Below, piece after piece: positions 13,731 through 14,062 of a stretch of 14,062 nucleotides of DNA (positions are counted from its first letter, which is position 1; every line of letters begins with the position of its first letter). Origin of the DNA: Nitrososphaerales archaeon TH5894 (lineage in GTDB: Archaea; Thermoproteota; Nitrososphaeria; Nitrososphaerales; Nitrososphaeraceae); the NCBI GenBank assembly GCA_014523485.1, contig JAATVK010000094.1, positions 1 through 14,062 of the forward strand. Direction: 5' to 3'. Position numbers and translations under genes: made by a program. The notes beneath the pieces were generated by a model, which was not told the origin of the DNA, ran no database searches, and was given only the letters and a program-made list of their open reading frames with translations.

Positions 13731-14062
<332 letters not shown>

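Overview
The window comes from an ammonia-oxidising-type archaeon of the Nitrososphaeria (Thaumarchaeota). The main evidence is the 5' part of an archaeal 16S rRNA gene at the right edge, whose sequence resembles soil group I.1b (Nitrososphaerales). The very AT-rich composition recalls Nitrosocosmicus-like genomes, but the genus is inference. The aIF2-alpha/Nop10 pair and TATA boxes about 22-30 nt ahead of start codons (leaderless archaeal transcription) agree with an archaeal assignment.

Layout. (1) Positions 1-1738, + strand: housekeeping genes for cob(I)alamin adenosyltransferase, translation initiation factor aIF2-alpha and the H/ACA RNP protein Nop10; the last two are one base apart. (2) 1959-2795, - strand: a secreted parallel beta-helix protein, convergent with nop10 and divergent from the next gene. 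(3) 3117-5131, + strand: a geranylgeranyl-reductase-family flavoprotein and a family-2 glycosyltransferase. (4) 5132-5933: about 800 bp with no credible gene. (5) 5934-13367, - strand: six genes. In transcription order (right to left) they are a glutamate-1-semialdehyde-aminomutase-family PLP enzyme, a polytopic GT-C-like membrane protein, a small two-helix membrane protein, two tandem paralogous short GT-B glycosyltransferases separated by about 800 bp of non-coding DNA, and another GT4-like glycosyltransferase. (6) 13368-13730: a divergent intergenic region and the 16S leader. (7) 13731 to the end: 16S rRNA, cut by the window edge.

How it fits together. From 3117 to 13367 the window looks like an accessory cell-surface glycan or glycolipid locus: four soluble glycosyltransferases, a GT-C-like integral membrane protein, a prenyl-reductase-family enzyme that could act on a lipid carrier or membrane lipid, and a PLP enzyme that could supply an amino-modified building block. 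This joint role is inferred from family membership and clustering; no substrate can be read from the sequence. Large non-coding gaps, tandem paralogues and low GC suit a recently rearranged or acquired region beside an rRNA operon.

Unusual points are four consecutive minus-strand genes that appear to start with TTG followed by a lysine codon, a perfect 14-bp inverted repeat in one large gap, an aminomutase homologue without the usual gating-loop motif, and two unusual bases in normally conserved 16S positions.
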